Of a stretch of DNA of 64,000 nucleotides, positions 28,088 to 40,687 are shown in pieces (positions within the stretch are counted from its first letter, which is position 1; every line of letters starts with the position of its first letter). Location: positions 3,943,001 through 4,007,000 of the forward strand of contig NZ_LT907975.1 in assembly GCF_900217235.1 (NCBI RefSeq), written 5' to 3'. The position numbers and the translations under genes are program-made. Source of the stretch: Pseudodesulfovibrio profundus. GTDB lineage: Bacteria > Desulfobacterota > Desulfovibrionia > Desulfovibrionales > Desulfovibrionaceae. Below the pieces are notes generated by a model that was not told the DNA's origin, made no database searches, and saw only the letters and a program-made list of their open reading frames with translations.

Positions 28088-28568
28088 AAAAGGGGAGAGC
28101 CGAGTTTCCCGGATCGGGTAAGAAATGGCTATTTTCCTGTTAACATGCTGCTTTCATATCTTTTTTTAGAGATTGTGAGATTGTGAAGTGTATAACACAT
28201 TGAACTTGGGTGAAATTCTTTGTTGCCTTCCATGTGTTTTATAATGTAAGCGCCCCTTTCGTTTGCGTGGCGGTATCACGTTTTCCTCTATTCCAGTTGA
28301 TTCGCACTGCCGTTATGGTGTAAGGGTCCGATTGGTAATCTCGTTAGTAACGTTGTGAGGATTACTGGCGCAAACAACAATGTTTACCAGTTTGCTTGGT
28401 AGAAGCGCTAAAAGGTGCGAACCGTTGTCATTTGTTGCAATAAATATTCGTTTTTTTGTTGCAGGTGGCATTTTTGGGCTTCCCCTCAATGGGCCAAGCG
28501 TGTAAGGGAATTGAATACTTTCGCGTTCAATTACTTTGAAACCAATTTTATAAAAGTAGGAGTGACAG
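28088..28568 (+). promoter_or_regulatory. Intergenic region before HU gene with inverted repeat
   Basis: About 480 bases without a gene. AATTGAA (28509-28515) and TTCAATT (28526-28532) form a perfect 7-base inverted repeat with a 10-base centre, 37 bases before the HU ATG; it may be an operator or a leader hairpin. GGAG at ~28559-28562 is the HU ribosome site. I see no confident -35/-10 pair. The part near 28150-28200 contains repeated GATTGTGA, one half of a CRP/HcpR-type site, without a good second half. Confidence 0.4.
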
Positions 28569-28841
28569 ATGACTAAAGCAGAACTCGTTGCCAAGATCGC
28601 CGAAAAGAACGGCACTTCCAAAGCACAGGCCGAAGCGTCCATGAATGCTATCCTCGATATCATCACCGACGAACTGGCCGCTGGCAACAAGCTGACCCTC
28701 ACCGGTTTCGGCACCTTCAGCGTGTCTGAGCGCAAGGCCCGCACCGGCCGCAACCCCCGCACTGGCGACGAGATCAAAATCCCGGCCACCAAGGTTGCCC
28801 AGTTCAAGCCCGGCAAGGTTCTGAAAGAAGCCGTCAAGTAG
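28569..28841 (+). CDS. HU-family nucleoid DNA-binding protein
   Basis: A 90-residue histone-like protein that bends and packs DNA as a dimer. MTKAELVAKIAEKNGTSKAQAEAS is the HU N-terminal helix pair; GFGTFSVSERKARTGRNPRTGDEIKIPATKV contains the conserved beta-arm with the R-N-P-x-T-G signature. The length is typical of HU rather than IHF. It is monocistronic, between the regulator gene and a strong bidirectional terminator. Confidence 0.96.
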   Translation: MTKAELVAKIAEKNGTSKAQAEASMNAILDIITDELAAGNKLTLTGFGTFSVSERKARTGRNPRTGDEIKIPATKVAQFKPGKVLKEAVK

Positions 28842-28860
28842 CTCTGCTATTTAAGGTGTT

Positions 28861-28899
28861 AATAAAGCCCCCTGCTGCTATGCAGCAGGGGGCTTTATT
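28861..28899. terminator. Bidirectional terminator between HU and the DMT exporter
   Basis: An 18-bp perfect stem (28861-28878 with 28882-28899) with a 3-base loop, T-rich on one side and A-rich on the other. It can end both the HU transcript and the convergent exporter transcript. Confidence 0.93.
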
Positions 28900-28923
28900 A
28901 TATCCTGTCAAAAGTGGCGGTGT

Positions 28924-29844
28924 TTACGAATTGTGTACGGATGCCTTGGCTGGTGCAAATCGAGGATGTGTCGCGATGAGTATACCGCCGAGGATCAGAA
29001 CAAAACCCACTGCGTGGGCCCAGGTGATGGGTTCATTCAAAATCAGATACGCTTCGATACCGCAAAAGGCCGGTAGAGAGTAATAGACGAATGATGCACG
29101 GGTTGGACCGATTGTTTTCATGGCTTTTGCCCATAATATGTAGGATATGAGCGATGCGCCGATGCCGATATAGAGAACAGCACCCATGGCTGTCAGAGAC
29201 AGGGGGAACGAAGAATTGACCATCTGCTCGCCAATGGCTGCGGGGATGAGTGGCAGCACTCCTGCCAGAAAGGTGAACCCGAGGTAGGCTTTTTGCGAAA
29301 TGGTGTCGGGGCGCCGTTTGAGATGGATGGAATACATGGCCCACAGCAGGGCGGCCAGCAGCATCCATATGTCACCTTGATGAAAGGAAAGATCCAGGAG
29401 AACCTGGTAGTTCCCACGAGTTACCAATGTGACGATGCCAAAAACTGCGGCCAGGAGTCCTATCAACTTGTTGACTGTGATAGCCTCTCCCAACATCACT
29501 CGGGAGAGTAGCACCACAAACGCCGGAGTTGCTGTGGCGATGAGTGAGAGGTTGAGCGTGTTGGTGGTATGAGCGGCAATGTAGATCAGCGTGTTGAATG
29601 TCGTGACGCCGATCAGGGCTGAAATCAGCAGGTGAGGCAGATGCTTTTTCAGTGTTGCTCGTTCATTCCAGAGCGCTTTGCCCGCAAAGGGGAGCAGGAT
29701 CAGTGTTGCCGTCCCCCAGCGAAGCGCTGCGAGGGTGAAGGGCGATATCTGGTCGCCCAGACCTCTGGCTATGATGAAGTTGCCGGACCAAATGAGTGTA
29801 GCAAGCAGGGCGCACGCGTATCCGGTTTTGTGAGTGTTTGACAT
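28924..29844 (-). CDS. EamA/DMT-superfamily membrane transporter
   Basis: A 306-residue inner-membrane protein with about ten hydrophobic helices in two homologous EamA halves. The first half starts ACALLATLIWSGNFIIARGLGDQISPFTLAALRW, the family hallmark; the second starts GDIWMLLAALLWAMYSIHLKR. Such proteins export metabolites or amino acids; the substrate cannot be inferred. It is read toward HU and ends at the shared terminator. It is divergent from the lactate operon, which begins across the ~430-base regulatory gap. Confidence 0.9.
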   Translation of the reverse strand: MSNTHKTGYACALLATLIWSGNFIIARGLGDQISPFTLAALRWGTATLILLPFAGKALWNERATLKKHLPHLLISALIGVTTFNTLIYIAAHTTNTLNLSLIATATPAFVVLLSRVMLGEAITVNKLIGLLAAVFGIVTLVTRGNYQVLLDLSFHQGDIWMLLAALLWAMYSIHLKRRPDTISQKAYLGFTFLAGVLPLIPAAIGEQMVNSSFPLSLTAMGAVLYIGIGASLISYILWAKAMKTIGPTRASFVYYSLPAFCGIEAYLILNEPITWAHAVGFVLILGGILIATHPRFAPAKASVHNS

Positions 29845-29954
29845 TCGCCGACTCTAGAAGGGAACCGGTAAAGTGGCAAGAGCTATGATATCATGTAGTT
29901 ATAATTACTGATAGGTGGGTAGGGTATTTATATGGTTATCCGGATTGCCGGAGC

Positions 29955-30110
29955 TGTCCGATTTTTCAGACATGCCTTAAAAGCGAGTCTAAACACCCGG
30001 TATGCCCATCAAACAGTACTGACATCTTCTATTTGAGTTGGTCTATTACATATTATAATGGTGCCTCGTCTTTTTTTTCAGACAATATAGAGAATACTGG
30101 CCTGCTGTCT
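29955..30110 (+). promoter_or_regulatory. Candidate upstream activator sites of the lactate operon
   Basis: TTTTTCAGACA occurs at 29962-29972 and again at 30074-30084, 112 bases apart. The first copy is part of TGTC-N10-GACA (29955-29972); the second is followed by TGTCT at 30106-30110. They lie ~90 to 210 bases before the candidate -24/-12 promoter, the usual distance for sigma-54 activator sites. Binding by the regulator at 26645-28087 is an inference. Confidence 0.45.
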
Positions 30111-30149
30111 AAATTAGTGTTTGACGGCTATTTAATTGTTTTTTATTAA

Positions 30150-33866
<3,717 letters not shown>

Positions 33867-33879
33867 ACTATAGATGTTC

Positions 33880-33930
33880 GTGCGGGATGGGGCATTTGCG
33901 GAGGCCTACGGGCCTGACCCCATCCCGCAC
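33880..33930 (+). other. Long GC hairpin between por and lactate permease
   Basis: A 13-bp perfect stem GTGCGGGATGGGG (33880-33892) with CCCCATCCCGCAC (33918-33930). A small nested stem AGGCC/GGCCT (33902-33906, 33911-33915) lies inside the loop. CTTTTGG follows, not a proper U-tract. It may act as a 3' stabiliser for por mRNA or a partial attenuator. Confidence 0.75.
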
Positions 33931-33988
33931 CTTTTGGTTCAACACAGGTGAAGACCTGGGGGTCTTCACGACAAGGAGGAAGGGTACG

Positions 33989-35656
33989 ATGTACACTTTA
34001 ATGGCACTGGCACCGATTCTTACGGTGTTCTTTTTCCTGGTAATTCTACGCTGGCCCGCTAAAAAAGCGATGCCGCTGGCACTGGTAGTGGTAACACTGC
34101 TGGCCTTTTTCGTTTGGCAGGTGGCCGGTACGGTCATCGCCGCATCCATTATTCAGGGTGTTGCGATCGCGTTAGCGATCTTGTGGATTGTCTTTGGTGC
34201 GCTGTTGATGCTCAACACGCTCACCAATAGTGGTGCTATTGCGGCTATTCGCGCCGGTTTCATGGATATTACTCCTGACCGTCGTATTCAGGCCATGATC
34301 ATCGCATGGTGCTTCGGTGCATTCATTGAGGGCGCAGCCGGCTTCGGTACTCCCGCAGCTGTTTGTGCTCCGCTGCTCATGGCTCTCGGTTTCCCGGCAA
34401 TGGCCGCGGTTACCACCGCTCTGATCATTCAGTCCACTCCGGTTACCTTCGGCGCTGTTGGTACTCCGGTTCTGCTCGGCGTTAAAACCGGTCTTGATAA
34501 CCCGATCGTCCACGACGTTCTGGGCAAGAACGGCATCGCCTTCATGGACTACATTTACGAGATCGGCGCCAACGCCGCTCTGTTCCACGGCCTGATCGGT
34601 ATCATGATCCCGACCTTCCTGGCCGTTATCCTGACCCGCTTCTTCGGCAAGGAAAAGTCCGTTGCCAAGGGTCTGGAAGCTCTGCCTTTCGGTATTTTCG
34701 CCGGTTTGGCTTTCACTGTTCCTTACTACCTGGTCGCCAAGTTCCTCGGACCCGAGTTCCCGTCCCTGATCGGTGGTCTCGTTGGTCTGGCTCTGGTTGT
34801 TACCGCTGCCAAGAACAACTTCCTTACTCCCAAGACCACTTGGGATTTCGATGCCCGTGAAAACTGGCCCAAGCACTGGATGGGTACCTGGGAACCCAAG
34901 TTCGCCAAGGCTCCTGAGCACATGACCCTCATGAAGGCATGGTCTCCTTACGTCCTGGTTGGTCTGTTCCTCGTTCTGTCCCGTAAGGTCGACTTCATCA
35001 AGGGTGCTCTGACGTCCGTTTCCATCCCCATCACTGACCTGTTCGGTACCGGTATTGGATACTCCATCAAGCCCTTGTACGTTCCTGGCTTCATCTTCCT
35101 GTGCGCTGTCATCTGCGCCTTCTTCATCCAGCGCATGGACTTCAGCGCTCTGAAGGACGCTGCTGGCAAGGCAGGTAAGACCACTCTTCAGGCTTCCTTC
35201 GCACTTGGCTTTGCCATTCCGATGGTTCGCGTATTCATCAACTCCGGTACCAACGCTTCCGGCCTTGCTTCCATGCCTTTGGAACTGGCTAACGGTGTTG
35301 CCGGTCTTGCTGGCTCCGCCTGGACCGGCTTTGCTGCCGTCATCGGTGCCATGGGTGCCTTTATTGCAGGCTCGAACACCGTGTCCAACATGATGTTCTC
35401 CCTGTTCCAGTTCGGTGTTGCTTCCCAGATCGATGTGCCTCAGGCCATCATCGTCGCCCTCCAGGCTGTCGGTGGCGCCGCAGGTAACATGATCACTGTT
35501 CACAACGTCGTCGCAGCAGCTGCTGTTGTCGGCCTGATGGACCGTGAAGGTGAAATCATCCGTAAGACTCTGATTCCTCTGACCTACTACCTGGTCATGG
35601 CCGGCATCCTGGGTGTCGTTCTGACTGGTGCAGGCATGGGATTGGTTCTTAAGTAA
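33989..35656 (+). CDS. L-lactate permease
   Basis: A ~555-residue LctP/GlcA-family transporter with about 12-14 membrane helices; it imports lactate with protons. Diagnostic segments: [65 protein letters not shown] and the C-terminal [22 protein letters not shown] 33989 follows AAGGAGGA at 33974-33981; an upstream open extension overlaps the hairpin and lacks a ribosome site. It is the second gene of the operon, supplying the substrate of the downstream oxidases. Confidence 0.94.
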   Translation: MYTLMALAPILTVFFFLVILRWPAKKAMPLALVVVTLLAFFVWQVAGTVIAASIIQGVAIALAILWIVFGALLMLNTLTNSGAIAAIRAGFMDITPDRRIQAMIIAWCFGAFIEGAAGFGTPAAVCAPLLMALGFPAMAAVTTALIIQSTPVTFGAVGTPVLLGVKTGLDNPIVHDVLGKNGIAFMDYIYEIGANAALFHGLIGIMIPTFLAVILTRFFGKEKSVAKGLEALPFGIFAGLAFTVPYYLVAKFLGPEFPSLIGGLVGLALVVTAAKNNFLTPKTTWDFDARENWPKHWMGTWEPKFAKAPEHMTLMKAWSPYVLVGLFLVLSRKVDFIKGALTSVSIPITDLFGTGIGYSIKPLYVPGFIFLCAVICAFFIQRMDFSALKDAAGKAGKTTLQASFALGFAIPMVRVFINSGTNASGLASMPLELANGVAGLAGSAWTGFAAVIGAMGAFIAGSNTVSNMMFSLFQFGVASQIDVPQAIIVALQAVGGAAGNMITVHNVVAAAAVVGLMDREGEIIRKTLIPLTYYLVMAGILGVVLTGAGMGLVLK

Positions 35657-35692
35657 TTGCTTTAACCTTTACGTCCGCAACGTAACTAATAA

Positions 35693-35719
35693 GGGAGGGG
35701 AGACTGGTTCTCCCCTCCC
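35693..35719 (+). other. Perfect hairpin after lactate permease
   Basis: An 11-bp perfect stem (35693-35703 with 35709-35719) and 5-base loop in the permease-oxidase spacer. No U-tract follows, so it is not a normal terminator. Confidence 0.75.
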
Positions 35720-35757
35720 ATTTCAAAAACTACGATATATTTTCAAGGAGATACGAA

Positions 35758-37146
35758 ATGGGTGCTGAAAAGCTCATCAAGGATTTTGAGGCCGCCGTCG
35801 GTGCGGAAAATGTCATGACCAGCGAGACCGACCGTCACGCCTATTCCTATGATGCTGCTGTGCTTGATTCCGTCATGCCTGCACTGGTTGTCCGTCCGGA
35901 AACCAGCGAAGCTCTCGGCAAAGCAGTCAAGCTCTGTAACGACAACGGCCTGCCTCTTACTGTTCGTGGTGCCGGTACCAACCTGTCCGGTGGAACCATT
36001 CCGCATCCTGGTGGCGTTGTCATTCTGACCAATGGCCTGAATCGTATTCTCGAAATCAACGAAGAAGACATGTACGCAGTCGTCGAGCCGGGTGTTGTTA
36101 CCTCTCAGTTCGCTGCCGAAGTCGCCAAGCGCGGCCTTTTCTATCCCCCGGATCCGGGCAGCCAGACTGTTTCCACCATCGGTGGTAACGTGGCTGAAAA
36201 CGCTGGTGGTCTCCGCGGCCTCAAGTACGGCGTCACCAAAGATTACGTCATGGGCATCGACTTCTGGGACGTTAACGGCGAACTGGTCAAGTCCGGTTCC
36301 CGCACTGTCAAATGCGTTACCGGTTACAATCTGGCCGGTCTGATGGTTGCCTCCGAAGGTACCCTGGGCGTATTTGACAAAGTGATCCTGAAGCTCGTTC
36401 CCCCGGCACAGGCTGCCAAGTCCATGATGGCGATTTTCCCCTCCATGAAGGCTGCATCCGAAACCGTTGCCGCTATCATTGCCAACAAGATTGTTCCGGC
36501 AACCCTGGAGATGATGGATAACTTCACCATCAACACCGTTGAAAATTTCCGTAAGGCCGGACTGCCCACCGATGCCGCAGCACTGCTGCTGATCGAAGTC
36601 GATGGTCACCCCGCACAGGTCGAAGACGAAGCCGCCATGGTTGAAAAGATCTGTAAGGAAAACGGCGCGACTGAACTGAAGGTCGCCAAGGACGCTGCCG
36701 AGCGTGATGCCGTTTGGCAGGCTCGCCGCGACGCACTGCCCGCACTGGCCAAGCTCAAGCCCACCTGCGTGCTTGAAGACGCCACCGTGCCTCGCTCCAA
36801 AATACCTGCCATGATCGCTGCTCTGGAAGAAATCTCCCAGAAGCTCGACCTGACCATCGGTACCTTTGGTCACGCTGGCGACGGTAACCTGCATCCCACC
36901 ATCCTCACCGACAAGCGTGACAAGAACGAGTGGGAACGTGTTGAAAAGGGTATCGATATGATCTTCGACCGCGCTCTTGCCCTCGGCGGCACCCTGTCCG
37001 GCGAACACGGCATCGGTCTTGCCAAGTCCAAGTACATGGAAATCGAGACTTCCCGCGCTACCCTGGAATATGCACACCGTATGAAATCCGTTCTTGATCC
37101 CAAGGGTATTTTGAATCCCGGCAAGATCATCGGCTTCAAGAACTAG
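35758..37146 (+). CDS. FAD-linked lactate/glycolate oxidase subunit (GlcD/Dld-like)
   Basis: A 462-residue flavoprotein of the GlcD/D-lactate dehydrogenase family that oxidises a 2-hydroxyacid, most likely lactate, to pyruvate. The PCMH-type FAD domain is at ~35-215, with VRGAGTNLSGGTIPHPGG and the flavin loop PPDPGSQTVSTIGGNVAENAGG. The C-terminal cap (~230-462) ends GTLSGEHGIGLAK and LDPKGILNPGKI, both family signatures. No transmembrane segment. The next gene, 15 bases on, encodes its Fe-S partner, which should carry the electrons on. The order por-permease-GlcD-like-GlcF-like supports a lactate role. Confidence 0.92.
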   Translation: MGAEKLIKDFEAAVGAENVMTSETDRHAYSYDAAVLDSVMPALVVRPETSEALGKAVKLCNDNGLPLTVRGAGTNLSGGTIPHPGGVVILTNGLNRILEINEEDMYAVVEPGVVTSQFAAEVAKRGLFYPPDPGSQTVSTIGGNVAENAGGLRGLKYGVTKDYVMGIDFWDVNGELVKSGSRTVKCVTGYNLAGLMVASEGTLGVFDKVILKLVPPAQAAKSMMAIFPSMKAASETVAAIIANKIVPATLEMMDNFTINTVENFRKAGLPTDAAALLLIEVDGHPAQVEDEAAMVEKICKENGATELKVAKDAAERDAVWQARRDALPALAKLKPTCVLEDATVPRSKIPAMIAALEEISQKLDLTIGTFGHAGDGNLHPTILTDKRDKNEWERVEKGIDMIFDRALALGGTLSGEHGIGLAKSKYMEIETSRATLEYAHRMKSVLDPKGILNPGKIIGFKN

Positions 37147-37161
37147 ATAACGAGGTTCAAC

Positions 37162-38442
37162 ATGGCCGATATCAATAAACTTGCTCAGATGTTCAAGGAG
37201 TTGGACGACCAACTGGTCAACTGCATGCGCTGCGGTATGTGCCAGGCTGTTTGTCCCATTTTTGCCCAGACCGGTAGAGAAGCTGACGTTACTCGCGGTA
37301 AGCTCGCTCTGCTGGACGGTCTGGCCAGCCAGATGCTGGAAGATCCGGAAGGCGTTAACGAGAAGCTGAACAAGTGCCTGCTTTGCGGCACCTGTCAGTC
37401 CAACTGTCCGTCCGGTGTGTCCGTTATGGACATTTTCCTGAAGGCCCGTGCGATCATGACCGGTTACTTCGGTCTGCCTCCGGTCAAGAAGGCTATCTTC
37501 CGCGGCATGCTGAAAAACCCCAAGCTGTTCAACACGCTGACCAACATGGGCGCCAAGTTCCAGGGTATCTTCACCAAGAAGGTGGATGACATGCTCGGTT
37601 CCTCCTGTGCCCGCTTCAACGCACCGGTCATCGGGGATCGACACTTCAACACCCTGGCTTCCAAGCCGTTCCACAAGACCGTGCCCAGCATGGATACTCC
37701 GGCTGGAAAGTCCGGCATCCGTGTGGCCTTTTACGTCGGTTGTGCCATTGACAAGATCTTCCCGCAGGTCGGTGAAGCCATGCTCAAGGTGCTCAATCAC
37801 CACGGCGTGGGTGTTTACCTGCCTGAAGGACAGGCATGCTGTGGTATTCCGGTACTGTCCAGCGGTGATGCGGATACCTTTGACAATCTGATTGAACAGA
37901 ACGTCAAACTCTTCCGCGAAGGCGACTTCGATTACATCATCACCGGTTGCGCTTCCTGCACGTCCACCATCAAGGAATTGTGGCCTGCAATGTATCGTGG
38001 CGCATCGGCGACAAAATATGATATACAACAATTGGAAAAGAAAACTCTCGACATCAGCCAGTTCCTCGTGGACGTGCTGAAAGTGGAGCCCAAAGAGGTT
38101 TCCGGCGGCAGGACTGTGACCTATCACGATCCCTGTCACCTCAAGAACTCCCTCGGCATTACTGCCCAGCCTCGTGATATCATCAAGGCTGCCGGTTGCG
38201 ACTACACGGAGATGATGGAAGCTGGAACCTGTTGCGGCTGCGGTGGTAGCTTCAACGTCGCTCACTACGAGATGTCCAAGAAGATTGGTAGCCGCAAGGC
38301 TGACAATATAATCAATGCTAAGGTCCAAACCGCGTCAACCAGTTGTCCGGCCTGCATGCTGCAGATGACCGACATGCTCTCTCAGAAGGGAGCAAAGATG
38401 GACGTTAAACACGTCGTCGAACTGTACGCGGAATCGCTATAA
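37162..38442 (+). CDS. Fe-S/CCG-domain partner of the lactate oxidase (GlcF/LutA-like)
   Basis: A 426-residue iron-sulfur protein. Two N-terminal ferredoxin motifs, CMRCGMCQAVCP and CLLCGTCQSNCPSG, bind [4Fe-4S] clusters. Two CCG domains follow: ACCGIPVLSSGD with DPCHLKNSLGI, and GTCCGCGGSFN with TSCPACMLQM, as in heterodisulfide-reductase B-type and GlcF proteins. It probably moves electrons from the flavoprotein to a membrane or cytosolic acceptor. Cotranscribed with its neighbours; it lies 25 bases ahead of pta. Confidence 0.92.
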   Translation: MADINKLAQMFKELDDQLVNCMRCGMCQAVCPIFAQTGREADVTRGKLALLDGLASQMLEDPEGVNEKLNKCLLCGTCQSNCPSGVSVMDIFLKARAIMTGYFGLPPVKKAIFRGMLKNPKLFNTLTNMGAKFQGIFTKKVDDMLGSSCARFNAPVIGDRHFNTLASKPFHKTVPSMDTPAGKSGIRVAFYVGCAIDKIFPQVGEAMLKVLNHHGVGVYLPEGQACCGIPVLSSGDADTFDNLIEQNVKLFREGDFDYIITGCASCTSTIKELWPAMYRGASATKYDIQQLEKKTLDISQFLVDVLKVEPKEVSGGRTVTYHDPCHLKNSLGITAQPRDIIKAAGCDYTEMMEAGTCCGCGGSFNVAHYEMSKKIGSRKADNIINAKVQTASTSCPACMLQMTDMLSQKGAKMDVKHVVELYAESL

Positions 38443-38467
38443 CAAAAGGGAACAAGGGAATCTGACC

Positions 38468-40579
38468 ATGTCCAAAAGCCTGTATGTGAGCGCGACCGAA
38501 GAGCGAAGCGGCAAATCCGCCGTCATTCTCGGCGTCATGCAGATGCTCCTGCGTGAAATCGACAATGTCGCCATCTTCCGGCCCATCATCAACAATCCCG
38601 GGGAAGGGAAAGAGGACCACGATATTGCGCTCCTCATCGGACACTACAAACTGTCCATTCCGTATCGCGACACCTACGCCTACACTCTTGAAGAAGCGCG
38701 TGAGCTGATCAATGCCGGTCAGCATGCGCTGGTCCTCGAGAACATCCTGAAGAAGTACAAGGAACTGGAAGAGAAGTACGATTTCGTACTCTGCGAAGGG
38801 ACCGACTTCAAAGGGAAGGATCCGGCATTCGAGTTCGACCTCAATGCTGATATCGCCGCCAATATCGGTGCACCGATGCTCGTCGTGGCATCCGGCCGCA
38901 ACAAGACCCCGGACGAGGTGGTGAACATCACCCGTTCAACTCTGGACACCATGTCCGAAAAGGGTGTCGATTTTGTTGCCTGCATCGTCAACCGCGCACC
39001 CGAGGGAATGACTGACGACCTGTGCCGTCACATCCAGTGCAAGGTCGATCAAAAAGATCTGCCGGTGTATGTCATCCCGGAAAACGAAGTGCTCGGCAAA
39101 CCGACCATCGGCGATGTGAAGCGCTGGCTCGATGCTGATATTCTGTATGGTCACAGTGGCTTGCAGACCTTGGTCGACAACTATGTTGTTGCTGCCATGC
39201 AGGTCGGTAACTTCCTTGACTATATTGAGCAGGGAAGCCTGATCATCACGCCCGGAGACCGCTCGGATATCATCCTTTCCGCGCTGGCTTCGCGCCTGTC
39301 CAGCTCATATCCCGATATCGCCGGTATCATTTTGACCGGTGGTCTCGAAGTCGCAGCCAATGTCCACAAACTGATCGAAGGTTGGACCGGTGTTCCGGTA
39401 CCCGTGCTTTCGGTCAAGGGACACACCTACCATAACGTGCAGGAACTCAATCGACTCTATGGTCGTATCGAAGCGAACGATCATCAGCGTATTGCCAGTG
39501 CCCTTGGTGGATTCACCCAGCATGTGAACTCCCAGGAACTGCGTGATCGTGTTGTCGAACAGCGTTCCACTCGTGTAACGCCGAAGATGTTCGAGTTCTC
39601 CTTGTTCGACAAGGCTTCTCGCGACAAGCAGCGTATCGTCCTTCCCGAAGGAACCGGCGAGCGCATTCTGCGTGCTACCGACATCCTCATGCGTCGTGGT
39701 GTGGCAGACATCATCCTGCTCGGCCGTGAAGACGAAATCCGCAACAACGCATCCATGTGTGGTGTGGATATCTCCGGCGCCCAGATCATTGATCCTGCCG
39801 AGTCCGATTTACTGGACTCCTTTGCCGAGGAATACCTCGAACTGCGCAAGCACAAGGGCATGATCGCTGATGTGGCCTGGGATCGCATGGCTGATACCAC
39901 CTACTTCGGTACCATGATGGTTCACAAAGGCTTTGCCGACGGCATGGTTTCCGGTTCCGTGACAACCACGGCCCAGACCATTCGTCCTGCATTCGAGTTC
40001 GTGAAGACCAAGCCGGGAAGCTCCATCGTTTCCTCTGTCTTCCTGATGTGCCTCAAGGATCGCGTGCTGGTTTACGGTGACTGCGCTGTCAACACCAACC
40101 CCAATGCCCAGCAGTTGGCCGAGATCGCCATCTCCGCCGCTGAGACTGCTGGTATCTTTGGTGTTGATCCCAAGGTCGCCATGCTCAGTTATTCCACTGG
40201 CTCTTCCGGTAAGGGAGAGGATGTGGAAAAGGTCACTGAAGCAACGCGCATTGCCAAGGAACTCATCAAGGAACGCGGTTTGTCCTTCCCGCTGGAAGGG
40301 CCGTTGCAGTACGATGCAGCCGTTGATCCCGAAGTTGCCAAAGTCAAGATGCCGGACTCCGATGTCGCCGGTCAGGCCACCGTCTTCGTGTTCCCTGATC
40401 TGAACACCGGTAACAACACCTATAAAGCTGTTCAGCGTGCTGCCAACGCCGTGGCCATCGGCCCCGTGTTGCAGGGCTTGAACAAGCCGGTGAACGATCT
40501 GTCCCGCGGTTGTACCGTGCCGGATATCGTCAACACCGTTGCCATTACGGCCATCCAGGCCCAGGCAGAGAAAAAGTAA
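38468..40579 (+). CDS. pta: Phosphate acetyltransferase (long form)
   Basis: Converts acetyl-CoA + phosphate to acetyl phosphate + CoA. The 703-residue long form has three parts. An N-terminal P-loop NTPase-like domain has ATEERSGKSAVILG. A DRTGG domain spans about 215-330. The C-terminal PTA domain (from ~370) has RIVLPEGTGERILRA, KGFADGMVSGSVTTTAQTIRPA and STGSSGKGEDVEKV. With acetate kinase, encoded next, it makes one ATP per acetate, key for growth on lactate with sulfate. It ends 4 bases before a large hairpin. Confidence 0.96.
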   Translation: MSKSLYVSATEERSGKSAVILGVMQMLLREIDNVAIFRPIINNPGEGKEDHDIALLIGHYKLSIPYRDTYAYTLEEARELINAGQHALVLENILKKYKELEEKYDFVLCEGTDFKGKDPAFEFDLNADIAANIGAPMLVVASGRNKTPDEVVNITRSTLDTMSEKGVDFVACIVNRAPEGMTDDLCRHIQCKVDQKDLPVYVIPENEVLGKPTIGDVKRWLDADILYGHSGLQTLVDNYVVAAMQVGNFLDYIEQGSLIITPGDRSDIILSALASRLSSSYPDIAGIILTGGLEVAANVHKLIEGWTGVPVPVLSVKGHTYHNVQELNRLYGRIEANDHQRIASALGGFTQHVNSQELRDRVVEQRSTRVTPKMFEFSLFDKASRDKQRIVLPEGTGERILRATDILMRRGVADIILLGREDEIRNNASMCGVDISGAQIIDPAESDLLDSFAEEYLELRKHKGMIADVAWDRMADTTYFGTMMVHKGFADGMVSGSVTTTAQTIRPAFEFVKTKPGSSIVSSVFLMCLKDRVLVYGDCAVNTNPNAQQLAEIAISAAETAGIFGVDPKVAMLSYSTGSSGKGEDVEKVTEATRIAKELIKERGLSFPLEGPLQYDAAVDPEVAKVKMPDSDVAGQATVFVFPDLNTGNNTYKAVQRAANAVAIGPVLQGLNKPVNDLSRGCTVPDIVNTVAITAIQAQAEKK

Positions 40580-40583
40580 TCAA

Positions 40584-40612
40584 TCGGGCGGTTCCGTTCC
40601 GGGACCGCCCGA
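40584..40612 (+). other. GC hairpin between pta and ackA
   Basis: A 12-bp stem with one G-U (40584-40595 with 40601-40612) and 5-base loop. AATCGAATTTC follows, so there is no U-tract. Confidence 0.75.
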
Positions 40613-40687
40613 ATCGAATTTCATGAAGTGCGAACCGTTGGGGGCGCACAATTTAGTTAAAGAATCGATAATCGAGGAAGCATCACA

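Noticed and set aside
28118..28142. TGGCTATTTTCCTGTTA-like sequence as a second sigma-54 promoter before HU.
   Set aside because: The -24 and -12 elements deviate at core positions and there is no conserved context.
28140..28205. Possible CRP/HcpR-type operator around ATTGTGA in the HU upstream region.
   Set aside because: Only one half-site matches; the second half is not a proper inverse repeat.
35743..38328. Minus-strand frame of about 860 codons covering both lactate-oxidase subunit genes.
   Set aside because: It spans the gap between two genuine plus-strand genes and shows no family motif; a codon-bias shadow.
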